Part shown: piece by piece, positions 9,934 through 18,593 of the stretch
Numbering within the stretch: the first letter of the stretch is position 1
Layout: every line of letters begins with the position of its first letter
Origin: Tritrichomonas foetus
Lineage: Eukaryota; Parabasalia; Tritrichomonadida; Tritrichomonadidae
NCBI GenBank assembly: GCA_001839685.1
Contig: MLAK01000469.1
Coordinates: 64,965-106,260 of the forward strand
Length of the DNA: 41,296 nucleotides
Direction of reading: 5' to 3'
The notes under the pieces: model-generated
The model's input: only the letters and a program-made list of their open reading frames with translations
Told to the model about the DNA's origin: nothing
Database searches by the model: none
Program-made: the position numbers and the translations under genes

Positions 9934-10263
9934 TCAAAAAGTTTGAATCACATTTAATTTTTGTGAAATTTCATCTTTGGCAGGTAACGTGAAAAAGTTC
10001 AAACCCTCAAATGTTGATTCATCATAAACAAAATCAGAGGTGATTGCCGATTTCCAGTCGTACATTACTAGTGGCACTCTAATTGAAAAAGATCGCAAAA
10101 AGTCATCAAGTCTATTCTATTGCTTGTTAAATTTTTTGATCTTTAGAAATTCTCCTCCGCCAAGTCTCAATTCATCAACACATATACTCATACACGTTAA
10201 CGCTATATAACATCCACATAAAGTGATCTGTAGAATTTCATTGGTCTGAATTCCGGAAGTCAT
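9934..10263 (-). pseudogene. Small gene of unknown function broken by one in-frame TAG
   Basis: On the minus strand an ATG at 10263 opens a 110-codon frame ending at TGA 9936-9934. A single internal stop (TAG at 10119-10117, codon 49) interrupts it. Both halves are coding-like: the first contains LQITLCGCYIALTCMSICVD, the second RVPLVMYDWKSAITSDFVYD. Codons are richer in G and C than the flanking non-coding DNA. The frame is the same as that of TOR, whose ATG starts nine bases below the TGA; with two stops between, an N-terminal extension of TOR is unlikely. I see no GTATGT-type splice site that would remove the TAG. It may be a recent pseudogene or a sequencing error in a real ~110-residue protein. 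The family is not recognised. Confidence 0.45.
9942..9946 (-). promoter_or_regulatory. Initiator-like TCAAA upstream of TOR
   Basis: TCAAA on the minus strand has its A at 9944, 17 bases before the TOR ATG. It departs from TCAYW at the fourth base, but the same TCAAA is found 20 bases before the bromodomain ATG and 9 bases before the kinase ATG, so it may be a variant initiator in this species. It lies inside the last codons of the broken upstream frame. Confidence 0.3.
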
Positions 10264-11289
10264 ATTTTCAACTTTTTCAATTAGTATTCAATATTCAATA
10301 TTCAGTTGAATGAATGCTTTATTCTCAATTCTGATATAAATAAGTTAAAAAGAGATTTGTAAACTACTTAAATGTCTCTGTACGTTTATTTTCCATATTG
10401 AAAATGGAAATGAATTATCTTCTCAATAATAAATAAAATATATTGAATATTGCAACAGGTGAAAAGATATATTTCGGGATAATATCTCTAAAGATTTTGG
10501 CCATAAACTAATTGAGGAGGGGGGAAATTACGAGATGATAAATTCATTTCAGAAATATGCCATTTTTCCTTCTTCTTAATTTTGAATAATTCTGATTTTT
10601 TATATTTCTCTGAATTTTTCTGAAATGATTATCCGGCCATTTACTTTGAATGAAAATAAACACTGACATTTTGAAATGATTTAATCATATTTTTGACAAT
10701 ATATCAATATCTATTCTATAAAATAAAAAATAATTAGTGTATTATGAATTACTGACAACTATAATGTACATAAACTTTACCAAAATTCGTGACTAAAAGA
10801 AAATTTTGTCTAAGGACAGTTTTTTTTTTTTTCACAAAATTATTCTAAAAATGTATAATTTTGTGAAAAAAATTTATTTTTACAAAAGAATAATGAAAAA
10901 GTTTTACCTCATTCATCATAACACAATTTGTAAAGAATAACATTGAAAAAGTAAATCGATTGATCGCAACAGGTAAACAAAAATTAACGAATCATTCGAT
11001 TTGTAATTCAGAAATTAAATCAATAAATCTATGAAAAAGTTATTGTTGATAAAGTTTTCATTTTATATTATGAATTGAAAAGCAATTTTATTCATTTTGA
11101 GGGTATTCTCTGAAAATATATTCTTGATTTAAAAACTCTTTATATTCAAATTTTCAATTGCGATTATATTGAAAAACTAATGTATAAATAACACAAAAAT
11201 GAATCGAAAATTGGAATAATACGATTGAAAAATCAAAGAAAAAATTTTAAGACATAATTTAAAAAGTTCAAATTTTTGGTGGAATCTGG
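10264..11289. other. Intergenic region between divergent genes
   Basis: About 1 kb of AT-rich DNA between the broken small frame (-) and the bromodomain gene (+). No ORF of convincing composition is seen. It contains a T-run from 10821 and a 17-bp inverted repeat (10826-10872). A TCAAA with its A at 11270, 20 bases before the bromodomain ATG, is the best initiator candidate. Confidence 0.6.
10826..10872. repeat. 17-bp perfect inverted repeat (potential hairpin)
   Basis: The left arm 10826-10842 (T7 CACAAAATTA) and right arm 10856-10872 (TAATTTTGTG A7) are exact complements separated by 13 bases. The structure is AT-rich and lies in intergenic DNA between divergent genes. Its function is unknown; it could be a small-element remnant or chance enriched by base composition. 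Confidence 0.65.
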
Positions 11290-12366
11290 ATGTACTTCAC
11301 GGACTTCTCTAGAGCACATGCCATTAGAATCATGCAAAAAATTGCATCATTCCCATGCGCTAAGATCTTTTTATATCCTGTTGATCCTATAACGCAAGGT
11401 GCCTTCGACTATTATTCGATTGTCAAAAAACCAATTGATATCACAAAAATTATCAATAACTTACTCAGCCAGAAATACAAGACGTTCGTTGAATGGAAAA
11501 AAGAAATGTACCAAATCTACGAAAACTCGAAAATTTATAATGGCGAAAATGCTTTAGTTACTGTTTTAGCTCTACAACTCATTAAACACTTTGAGAAAGA
11601 ATTCAGAAAGTTCTGTGCATATGATCAACGTCTTTGGAAAAGCGAATTTCAGAGAATCTCACATCAACTATCTATCCTTTCCAAACAATTACCAGGCCAA
11701 TTAATTGACCAGTATCAAAATTTAGATAAAATGTCACTCGATGAAATTCCGTCAAAACCACAAAATCAAAAAGTTTCAAATGATTCACAAAAAGTGGAGT
11801 CATATAAAGTTTCAAACAAAAAACCTGCAACAAATAGTTCTCAAATCTCCCAAAAGTCCGAAAGTGCCCAAACAATAAAAATTGACGGCAACAATGAAGA
11901 AGAAAATAATATGAACTATGACGACAACTTTTTCATTTCTCTCGAAGGCGATTTTGATGAAATTAAAATGAATAATAATAATTCATGTCAGACTAATAAT
12001 CGATTAAATATTTTCGGTACATCTAATCCTTTAAATGGTGACGATTTTGATTCTCCTCCTGAAATCCAAGCTGCTAAGAATGCAAGCTCATCTCATCAAA
12101 TGGCCATATCAGATAATACATTTACATCACAAAGACCTCCAGTTAATTCATTGGAATCAGTCATTCACAAAGTTGACAATACGAAACAACCTTTAATGTT
12201 CCCTCAGTCTGAAATAAATTGTCAGCAAAAATTTATATCTCGGCAGGCGCCAGTTGAAACAGACTTTGAGGAGTTTGGAAACTATACGGAAGAAACAGAA
12301 AGTAAAAATCAAGACCCGTATGATGAAGATTCTGGATACATTGATGTGAGCGGTTTTTTTGACTGA
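11290..12366 (+). CDS. Bromodomain protein
   Basis: 358 residues with one bromodomain at about 8-110. The ZA loop carries IFLYPVDP (26-33) followed by DYYSIVKKPIDI (40-51). The acetyl-lysine-anchoring asparagine is N84 in ENSKIYNGEN. The hydrophobic helix C (ALQLIKHFEKEF) follows. The rest (about 125-358) is disordered, Asn/Ser/Gln-rich and acidic, ending in SGYIDVSGFFD. Bromodomains read acetylated lysines, mostly on histones, so a nuclear chromatin or transcription role is expected. The protein is shorter than BET proteins, has no second bromodomain and no catalytic domain, and its specific complex cannot be told. The start is the first ATG; an initiator-like TCAAA lies 20 bases upstream. 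Confidence 0.9.
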   Translation: MYFTDFSRAHAIRIMQKIASFPCAKIFLYPVDPITQGAFDYYSIVKKPIDITKIINNLLSQKYKTFVEWKKEMYQIYENSKIYNGENALVTVLALQLIKHFEKEFRKFCAYDQRLWKSEFQRISHQLSILSKQLPGQLIDQYQNLDKMSLDEIPSKPQNQKVSNDSQKVESYKVSNKKPATNSSQISQKSESAQTIKIDGNNEEENNMNYDDNFFISLEGDFDEIKMNNNNSCQTNNRLNIFGTSNPLNGDDFDSPPEIQAAKNASSSHQMAISDNTFTSQRPPVNSLESVIHKVDNTKQPLMFPQSEINCQQKFISRQAPVETDFEEFGNYTEETESKNQDPYDEDSGYIDVSGFFD

Positions 12367-12930
12367 ATGAATTTCTCTCTCTTTATATATATACTTATAT
12401 ATATTATGTTCAATCCTTTTCTTTCTTATAATCTTTGTTTATATGAATTTACTAAATATGGTTTTAGACACTCGAATTTTGTCTTGATCTTTTCTTTTTT
12501 ATTTTAAATAACACATTGATTTGCTAAATCCTATCGAATGCAGCATCGTTAAGCTTTTTCCTTTAGCGTGTAAATAGATATAGTGCCAGTATTATAATTA
12601 TTTACATCCTTTCTATTTTGAAATATATGTTTTCAAAAACATTATTCGACATTTTTTTAGGATTTAGAATCTACATGCATGTGATTTTTTTATGGAACTC
12701 GTATTTATTTCCTTTACTTATTTTTTTCCCCGACAAAGGCAATACTGATCCTCAAAATCTAAATAAAAACAATATGAAAAATAAGGATACCGAATTCGTT
12801 TTTTATAATTACATATACTAGAAACAATATTATTAAGTAACCACATGAAATCAACTGACAAAGGAAAACTTTGATATTCATAAAGCTTCATAATAAAAAA
12901 GTTATTTGATTTCATCATGAGGAAGTAAGC
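12367..12930. other. Convergent intergenic region
   Basis: 564 bp between the 3' ends of the bromodomain and ENTH-like genes. It is T-rich with short pyrimidine and TA tracts (for example the TATA repeats near 12384-12404). The short ORFs at 12618-12821 (+) and 12718-12918 (-) have low-complexity composition and no upstream initiator, so I treat them as noise. Confidence 0.6.
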
Positions 12931-13731
12931 CTATGATAACTTTAGAAAGTCATGCGGCTTTTTAGGATGAGCTTTATTTCTTTGGGGAGAAGGAGTTTTT
13001 GAGAAATCTACTTTATCAATAAGATTACCCTCAAACACCAAACTGTTAATGGCGATGTTAGAATTCCGTGCAAATTGTGGTGTTAAAGGAGTTTCTTCTT
13101 CATCACAAAGAAATACATTATCACTGGTATCCTTATTGTTATGATTATCATCATCATATATAGTTCCGGAATTTTCTGTATCTTGCATAAAATCATCATT
13201 TTTATTGGCATTTTTGAGTGTTTTCCTTTTAAGAATTTTAATTTCAAGTAATTTCACCTTTTCTCTTTTGATTTTTGACTTATTTCTCAATTGCATATAG
13301 TAACTGTCATTATTTATGAGAACAATTATATTTTGTGATAACATTCTATTTTTAGATTCGATTTCACATTTCGATTTATCATTTTGGAAAATTTTTGAAC
13401 ATGAAATGAATTCTAAGATTGGCTGCATATAAATGATGTCAGATTTTGCGCTTTTCTTTCCGAGTTTGATAATTTTTTGAATCAAAATCAACGATTTATG
13501 AATAGAAAATACCTGTTGTATGTTTTGGAGACGCTCTAAAATCACATTTTTAACAGATTGAAAATGATAAATTTCATAAGAAAGGCGAGCAGCTGTGATT
13601 TTTTGAATATTGGTGGGAATACCTTCTTCATTAGTTGTGGCTTCTAAAAAATACCGTTCAACTGAGTTTCTTCCATTGAATAAATAACTTGTAAAGCGAG
13701 CTTTTTGCTTTGTTAATTGCCAAAAAGACAT
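12931..13731 (-). CDS. ENTH-like (epsin-type) adaptor, putative
   Basis: 266 residues from the ATG at 13731; an upstream in-frame TTG at 13740 is not a credible start. Residues about 10-125 follow the ENTH/ANTH/VHS helical pattern: VERYFLEATTNEEG, then ARLSYEIYHFQSVKNVILERL, then VFSIHKSLILIQKIIKLGKKS, which matches the family's 'load, helix, conserved IHK/ALxLLxxLIxxGS' layout. The C-terminal half is basic then acidic and disordered, with possible phosphosites (TPLTPQF, SKTPSPQR). Epsin-type proteins bind phosphoinositides and link membranes to clathrin; that role is inferred here. No clathrin-box or ubiquitin-interacting motif is evident. An initiator TCATA (13749-13745) gives a 16-base leader. 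Confidence 0.5.
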   Translation of the reverse strand: MSFWQLTKQKARFTSYLFNGRNSVERYFLEATTNEEGIPTNIQKITAARLSYEIYHFQSVKNVILERLQNIQQVFSIHKSLILIQKIIKLGKKSAKSDIIYMQPILEFISCSKIFQNDKSKCEIESKNRMLSQNIIVLINNDSYYMQLRNKSKIKREKVKLLEIKILKRKTLKNANKNDDFMQDTENSGTIYDDDNHNNKDTSDNVFLCDEEETPLTPQFARNSNIAINSLVFEGNLIDKVDFSKTPSPQRNKAHPKKPHDFLKLS

Positions 13732-13939
13732 ATTTAACAAAGATTATGATATATTTTAAACGTAAATGATTATATATTTGAATAATTTATTCACTGTATT
13801 TTTCACAAAATATATGGCCATATTAACTTTTTTGAGAGACTTTTCCCGATGAGATTATCGAAAAATAAATGATAAATGAATTCCTTCATCCAAAACTTTT
13901 TCATACAAATAAACTAGTCAATTCGAGATTTTAGATAAA
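13732..13939. promoter_or_regulatory. Divergent promoter region (208 bp)
   Basis: The region separates the ENTH-like gene (-) and the large helical protein gene (+). On the minus strand TCATA (13749-13745, +1 A at 13747) is 16 bases before the ATG. On the plus strand TCATA at 13901-13905 (+1 A at 13903, 37 bases before the ATG) and TCAAT at 13918-13922 (20 bases before) are candidates. The positions fit trichomonad initiators, which sit very close to the start codon. Confidence 0.5.
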
Positions 13940-16900
13940 ATGCTTGATGTGTCGCTCGATCTCAAAATCGACCAAACGCTTTCAAACATCGACTCATCAA
14001 TATCAAGTGGGAAATTTGATGCAGCTGTTCAATCAATTTCTGAAATTCAACGCCTTTTAAAAGCCGATTATTTTAATCGCGGTTCGTCCTCGTTTAAACC
14101 TTCAATTCTGAAAAAATTGATTAATCCTATTATTAAATGCGCATCTTCCGATTCAGAATCCGTTTCAAATTCAGCGAAAAGACTCATTTGCTATGTCGGC
14201 AATATTTTGGCTATTATCAATCCTCGCAAATTTCTAAGCTTACTCCAAAAAATTACTGGACTTCCAAACAACAATCCAAGTAATAATAACAGTAACCAAA
14301 ATTCAAGCGAATGTCAAAATAAAGCAAATTATTTTATTATAACATTACCATCAGTTTCGTCAGCAATTGATACTTTTGATGAATCAACACAAATGCAATA
14401 TTATTCGTTTTTATTTTCATTCATTCAAAATACTTTTCCGAATATCAATTTTGATTCTTTTCCAACAGAAAATTTATTTTATGAAGTAAATTTTGATAAT
14501 AAAACAAATGAAGAAAAATATAGTAAGTATAATTGTTGTGATACTATATTCAAAATTGTTGCCAAATATTCTCCAATTATTGAATTAGAAAAAATTGTTT
14601 TAAACGAAAATGAAAACGATGAAAATATTGAAAATAAAGCGATTATTACCGCTAAAATATGTAATAACAGACCTGAAATCACAAGTCAAGTTTTGTTAAA
14701 GAAAAGAACGAATTTTAGTTTTTTGATTCCATTTGTTACATTTTTAAAAAATATCGAAAAAGCTGATGTTATTTTTGCACAAATTGAAAAGAATTTAAAT
14801 TCATGCGACATCCATCAAACTCTTCAATTATTAAATATATTACTCACAAAAATCGACATTCAAGAAAATGAAAAAATATTCAAAAAAATATGTGAAACTT
14901 TAATTGAAAAATTGAAAAATACCAAAATTCAAATGGCAATTGCCACGAAAATCGTCAACTTTTTATATAATTGCGTAAAGAAAGGAATTTTAAATGGATC
15001 AGAAATATTACCATTTGTGAAAACCAATGCCAGCGATGATTATAAAATCGTTTCTTTGAAAATAATGTTTTTGTTTTTTGATGATGATCGAGTTTTGAGT
15101 GTTCTCGCAAATTTTTTGTTGACATTCAGAAATTTCCAAACAGTCTATTCCGAATATTTACAGGTTTTATTAGATAACCTTCAATTTATTGATGATAACA
15201 TGTTAACTTTAATAGTAAATGAATCAGTTAATCCTTTACCATTACTTCCAAATTCTGCTTTAATGATTTTGAGCTTTTTGAATAGAATTCCTAAACGAAT
15301 TTTCCAAAATGAAAATATTAAAGTGAATTGTTATGAAATTGTTTACAAATATCTTCATAATATCAACTTGCAAAAAGAAATAAACGTAGCTAAAGAATTA
15401 ATCAAATTTTCAAAGCGGTTAAATTTGAAGTTAAAATACACATCAATTGACTTTTTAAGTGAAAGAACAGATTTAGCACTTTTAGATGGAATTGAATTCA
15501 GTTTACTAAATGAGTTATTGAATTATAGGCTAATACATCCAAATAATTTATGGTTTATTCTTGATTTTATCCAAAATGATGGTGATCATTATTCTTATTA
15601 TTTTCCAATTATCGTGAATTTGCTTTATTTTCAAGTAAAAATGCTTGGATTTAATCTTCCAAAGCTTTATAAAGAATTGAATTTAGTACCACCAAATGAA
15701 GAAGATCATCCATGGATTCTTCAAGCCGATTTATTTAACATGTTTCAACAAATAAATACAATTTTTGAAAAGAGTTTGTTTGGACAACTCATGATAAAAA
15801 CTTTACAAACTATTCAAATAATTTATCAACCAAATTTTGAAGGTGAAGTTGCAACATTGACTTCATGTACATCTAGAATATTCTGTGTATTATCACTCGA
15901 TATCATTGAATACAAAATTAATAAATCTGGAAAAGCTTTAAAGCAAATAATTAAAATTTTAACTGAAAATAACAAAGATATTTTGCCATTGACCGAAAGT
16001 GTAAGAATATCTAAATTTGCCTTTAATAATATGAATGTTAAAAATGCATTGAATCTACTTTTACCTTATTTGAAAGAAGGAGCCGAAAAATCACGAGAAA
16101 TTGCAGATTTATTAGCCGATCACATAACTCCTCAGACTTTGACTAAGCCAGTTCCAACATTTTTATCTTTTGTTCATGCAAAGAAAGATAAGAAAGCAGA
16201 CAAATGGAAAGATTATGTAGATTTATGCCAGCAAATCATTGAACCTGAAAATTGGATTATTTTAATCGACGATAAAGAAAAAATTAATAATCTAATTAAT
16301 CATAATAACGGAATAATTGAAAAAGCACTTGACATAATTAAAAAACTAGAAGATGAAAGAGATTCACAGGAGCATGCTGAAGAAGACGATTCTAATTCAC
16401 CTTTAAATAATTTAGAAATATTTGAAATCGATGAACGCGAATTCCATTTTCGTTATTCAAAAATTGATAGTGAAGAATTATTCGTTAAAGATCGTGAACA
16501 AGAAACAAAACTAATTTACAATATTACAAATTTACTTTGGCATTCAAAGAAAGAATCATCAGTTTTAGATATTATGACATTTGAAGAATTAGAGGAACTT
16601 GCACTTGAAAATTGTTCTTCTGACATCAACTTACTTATTGGCTTTTTTAATTTCTGCTCTCTGTTTAAGAAACAGATTCAATTGAAAAAGTGGTGTGAAG
16701 CTATAGAAATTGAGAAATATGATGATAAAAATATTTTCATGATTTCCCTATTCTTTGAAAATATTCATTGTAAGTTTAATCAGCTTCCATTAAAAGTTTC
16801 CTTACTTGCACAAAATTCACTAACTTCATTTGGTTTCCCTTTAATGACAAAAACTTTGCTTATTCGGGCTTATCAGCAACTCACTGGAATTCAATGGTTT

Positions 16901-18199
16901 CTAGTTCGTTCTTTAATTGGAATTGACCCAGAGTACTTTAAAGAATATCCAATAATAGAATCTGATTTCTTCCACCCGAATGAATTCAAAGTAACAAATG
17001 AAGACCAAGTTTCACTTTTCGAATATTATATAGGAGTTTCATCAGTCTATTTCAAGCCTAAGGAAGATCTTAGAGGTAAAGTTGAATTGAGTATTGAAAA
17101 AAATGATGATTCTAAAAAAGAAAATGGAGAAAACTCTGAAATGGAATTAAATCCTATTTGGTTTTATCCCACCAATCGAATTTGGCCATTTTCTAAAATG
17201 AAAATGTTTACAAATTTATCAAGAATTGGAAAACCTCCCGTCAAAATTAATGATTTAATATTTGAAGACTTGATTAATAAAACAAAAAGAGAAGTGAAAC
17301 CAAATCCTGAAATTCTATTAATATTAATGAATATTGAACTCACTAATGAACAACGAAAAACTGTCGAAGAAATATTTTTATCTGATAATGAAGCGGTTTC
17401 CAAATTCTTTGCCTCTCAATTTTTATCTCTTTCGGGTGGCTTTGAAATGTCAAATCGTGATTCTTCACAAAAAGAACCTGAAATCAATCCAAATCTTTAC
17501 TTCGATAAACCACCAAGTTTCACACTCAAAATTTTCAGAACTTTACTTTGCCAATTTGCTCGACCTATTTCGCAACAGTTATTGTCTCAATTCAAATTAA
17601 CTAACGTTCATCCAGCTCTCTGCTACGAAAGTTTTGCCAAGCAAGGCATTCCAATATGGCAACCAAGGCTTCCACAAAACAATTTCCCACTCTCAAACTT
17701 AAAGGTTGGAATCTTAGATACAAATATAATATCTGTCCTTGAAAATGTATCAAATGAAGCAATTACAGCATTTTCCATGCTTTTCAAACTTGAAGAGAAT
17801 GAACTACTCCTCCTGAAAGAAATTGGTTCAATAGAATTAATTCGAAGTGATATTATTAAGACACTTTTGGAAACAATTGTGAATAATAACGAATCAAATG
17901 TTTACTTTGCATCACGTGCAATGGAGTCAATAAAAGATAGCCAGATTACAATTGACGAACTTTTTGCGTTTATTTGCAATCGCGACTTTTTACAATCGCC
18001 TAATTTTGTCTGTGCGGTTTTTGTTTTCATATTTCTAGAAAGAATGGCAAAAGAGCAGGATAGGCAAGACATATTAAGCTTTTGCGAAGTTTTGAAAGGT
18101 GATGAAGCCGAAGTTTTTGCGGATAGCAAAAAGAAGAAATTTATGAAGGAGTTTTCGAACCCTGATGTTCTTTTTGAGGCTTTACATATAAATCCATGA
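13940..18199 (+). CDS. Large alpha-helical (HEAT/ARM-like) protein of unknown function
   Basis: 1419 residues, intronless, from the ATG at 13940 to TGA at 18199. No transmembrane segments or catalytic motifs are visible. The sequence is dominated by paired amphipathic helices rich in Leu, Ile, Lys, Asn and Glu, for example GSEILPFVKTNASDDYKIVS and NVAKELIKFSKRLNLKLKY, typical of solenoid scaffolds. Low-complexity breaks include an Asn-rich stretch near 110-128 and an acidic stretch near 805-825 (ERDSQEHAEEDDSNSP). The C-terminus is Lys-rich then hydrophobic (SKKKKFMKEFSNPDVLFEAL). Such proteins act as scaffolds, transport receptors or complex subunits. I cannot assign a specific family; a profile search or structure prediction would be needed to place it. 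Confidence 0.8.
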   Translation: MLDVSLDLKIDQTLSNIDSSISSGKFDAAVQSISEIQRLLKADYFNRGSSSFKPSILKKLINPIIKCASSDSESVSNSAKRLICYVGNILAIINPRKFLSLLQKITGLPNNNPSNNNSNQNSSECQNKANYFIITLPSVSSAIDTFDESTQMQYYSFLFSFIQNTFPNINFDSFPTENLFYEVNFDNKTNEEKYSKYNCCDTIFKIVAKYSPIIELEKIVLNENENDENIENKAIITAKICNNRPEITSQVLLKKRTNFSFLIPFVTFLKNIEKADVIFAQIEKNLNSCDIHQTLQLLNILLTKIDIQENEKIFKKICETLIEKLKNTKIQMAIATKIVNFLYNCVKKGILNGSEILPFVKTNASDDYKIVSLKIMFLFFDDDRVLSVLANFLLTFRNFQTVYSEYLQVLLDNLQFIDDNMLTLIVNESVNPLPLLPNSALMILSFLNRIPKRIFQNENIKVNCYEIVYKYLHNINLQKEINVAKELIKFSKRLNLKLKYTSIDFLSERTDLALLDGIEFSLLNELLNYRLIHPNNLWFILDFIQNDGDHYSYYFPIIVNLLYFQVKMLGFNLPKLYKELNLVPPNEEDHPWILQADLFNMFQQINTIFEKSLFGQLMIKTLQTIQIIYQPNFEGEVATLTSCTSRIFCVLSLDIIEYKINKSGKALKQIIKILTENNKDILPLTESVRISKFAFNNMNVKNALNLLLPYLKEGAEKSREIADLLADHITPQTLTKPVPTFLSFVHAKKDKKADKWKDYVDLCQQIIEPENWIILIDDKEKINNLINHNNGIIEKALDIIKKLEDERDSQEHAEEDDSNSPLNNLEIFEIDEREFHFRYSKIDSEELFVKDREQETKLIYNITNLLWHSKKESSVLDIMTFEELEELALENCSSDINLLIGFFNFCSLFKKQIQLKKWCEAIEIEKYDDKNIFMISLFFENIHCKFNQLPLKVSLLAQNSLTSFGFPLMTKTLLIRAYQQLTGIQWFLVRSLIGIDPEYFKEYPIIESDFFHPNEFKVTNEDQVSLFEYYIGVSSVYFKPKEDLRGKVELSIEKNDDSKKENGENSEMELNPIWFYPTNRIWPFSKMKMFTNLSRIGKPPVKINDLIFEDLINKTKREVKPNPEILLILMNIELTNEQRKTVEEIFLSDNEAVSKFFASQFLSLSGGFEMSNRDSSQKEPEINPNLYFDKPPSFTLKIFRTLLCQFARPISQQLLSQFKLTNVHPALCYESFAKQGIPIWQPRLPQNNFPLSNLKVGILDTNIISVLENVSNEAITAFSMLFKLEENELLLLKEIGSIELIRSDIIKTLLETIVNNNESNVYFASRAMESIKDSQITIDELFAFICNRDFLQSPNFVCAVFVFIFLERMAKEQDRQDILSFCEVLKGDEAEVFADSKKKKFMKEFSNPDVLFEALHINP

Positions 18200-18285
18200 A
18201 ATTTTATTATTATTTTATATAAAAAAAAAAATATCTATCCGTGACATTTTTTAATTTCCTTTCACTTAATATTAGTATTAGTATT

Positions 18286-18460
18286 ATGAGTATTAGTATT
18301 ATTAGTTTATAGTAGTATTATTAGTTTATAGTAGTATTATTAGTTTATAGTAGTATTATTAGTTTATAGTAGTATTATTAGTTTATAGTAGTATTATTAG
18401 TTTATAGTAGTATTATTAGTTTATAGTAGTATTATTAGTTTATAGTAGTATTATTAGTAA
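18286..18460. repeat. 19-bp minisatellite, about 8 copies
   Basis: The unit TAGTATTATTAGTTTATAG repeats head to tail; GTTTAT occurs at exact 19-base steps (18305, 18324, 18343, 18362, 18381, 18400, 18419, 18438). Degenerate TATTAG flanks precede and follow. It lies between the 3' ends of two convergent genes and is nearly homogeneous, suggesting recent expansion. Confidence 0.95.
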
Positions 18461-18593
18461 TAATTAGTATTTGGATTTTTATTCTTATTATTCTTATTTT
18501 TTTCAACCTAATAAACAAAAGAAAAAATGATGAGAAATACTTGCAAACATTTAAATTTTTATTAAAATTCATTCATATTTCATTTTCCCATAT

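Noticed and set aside
12618..12918. Two overlapping short ORFs between convergent genes
   Set aside because: Low-complexity, AT-driven composition with no initiator and no recognisable motif.
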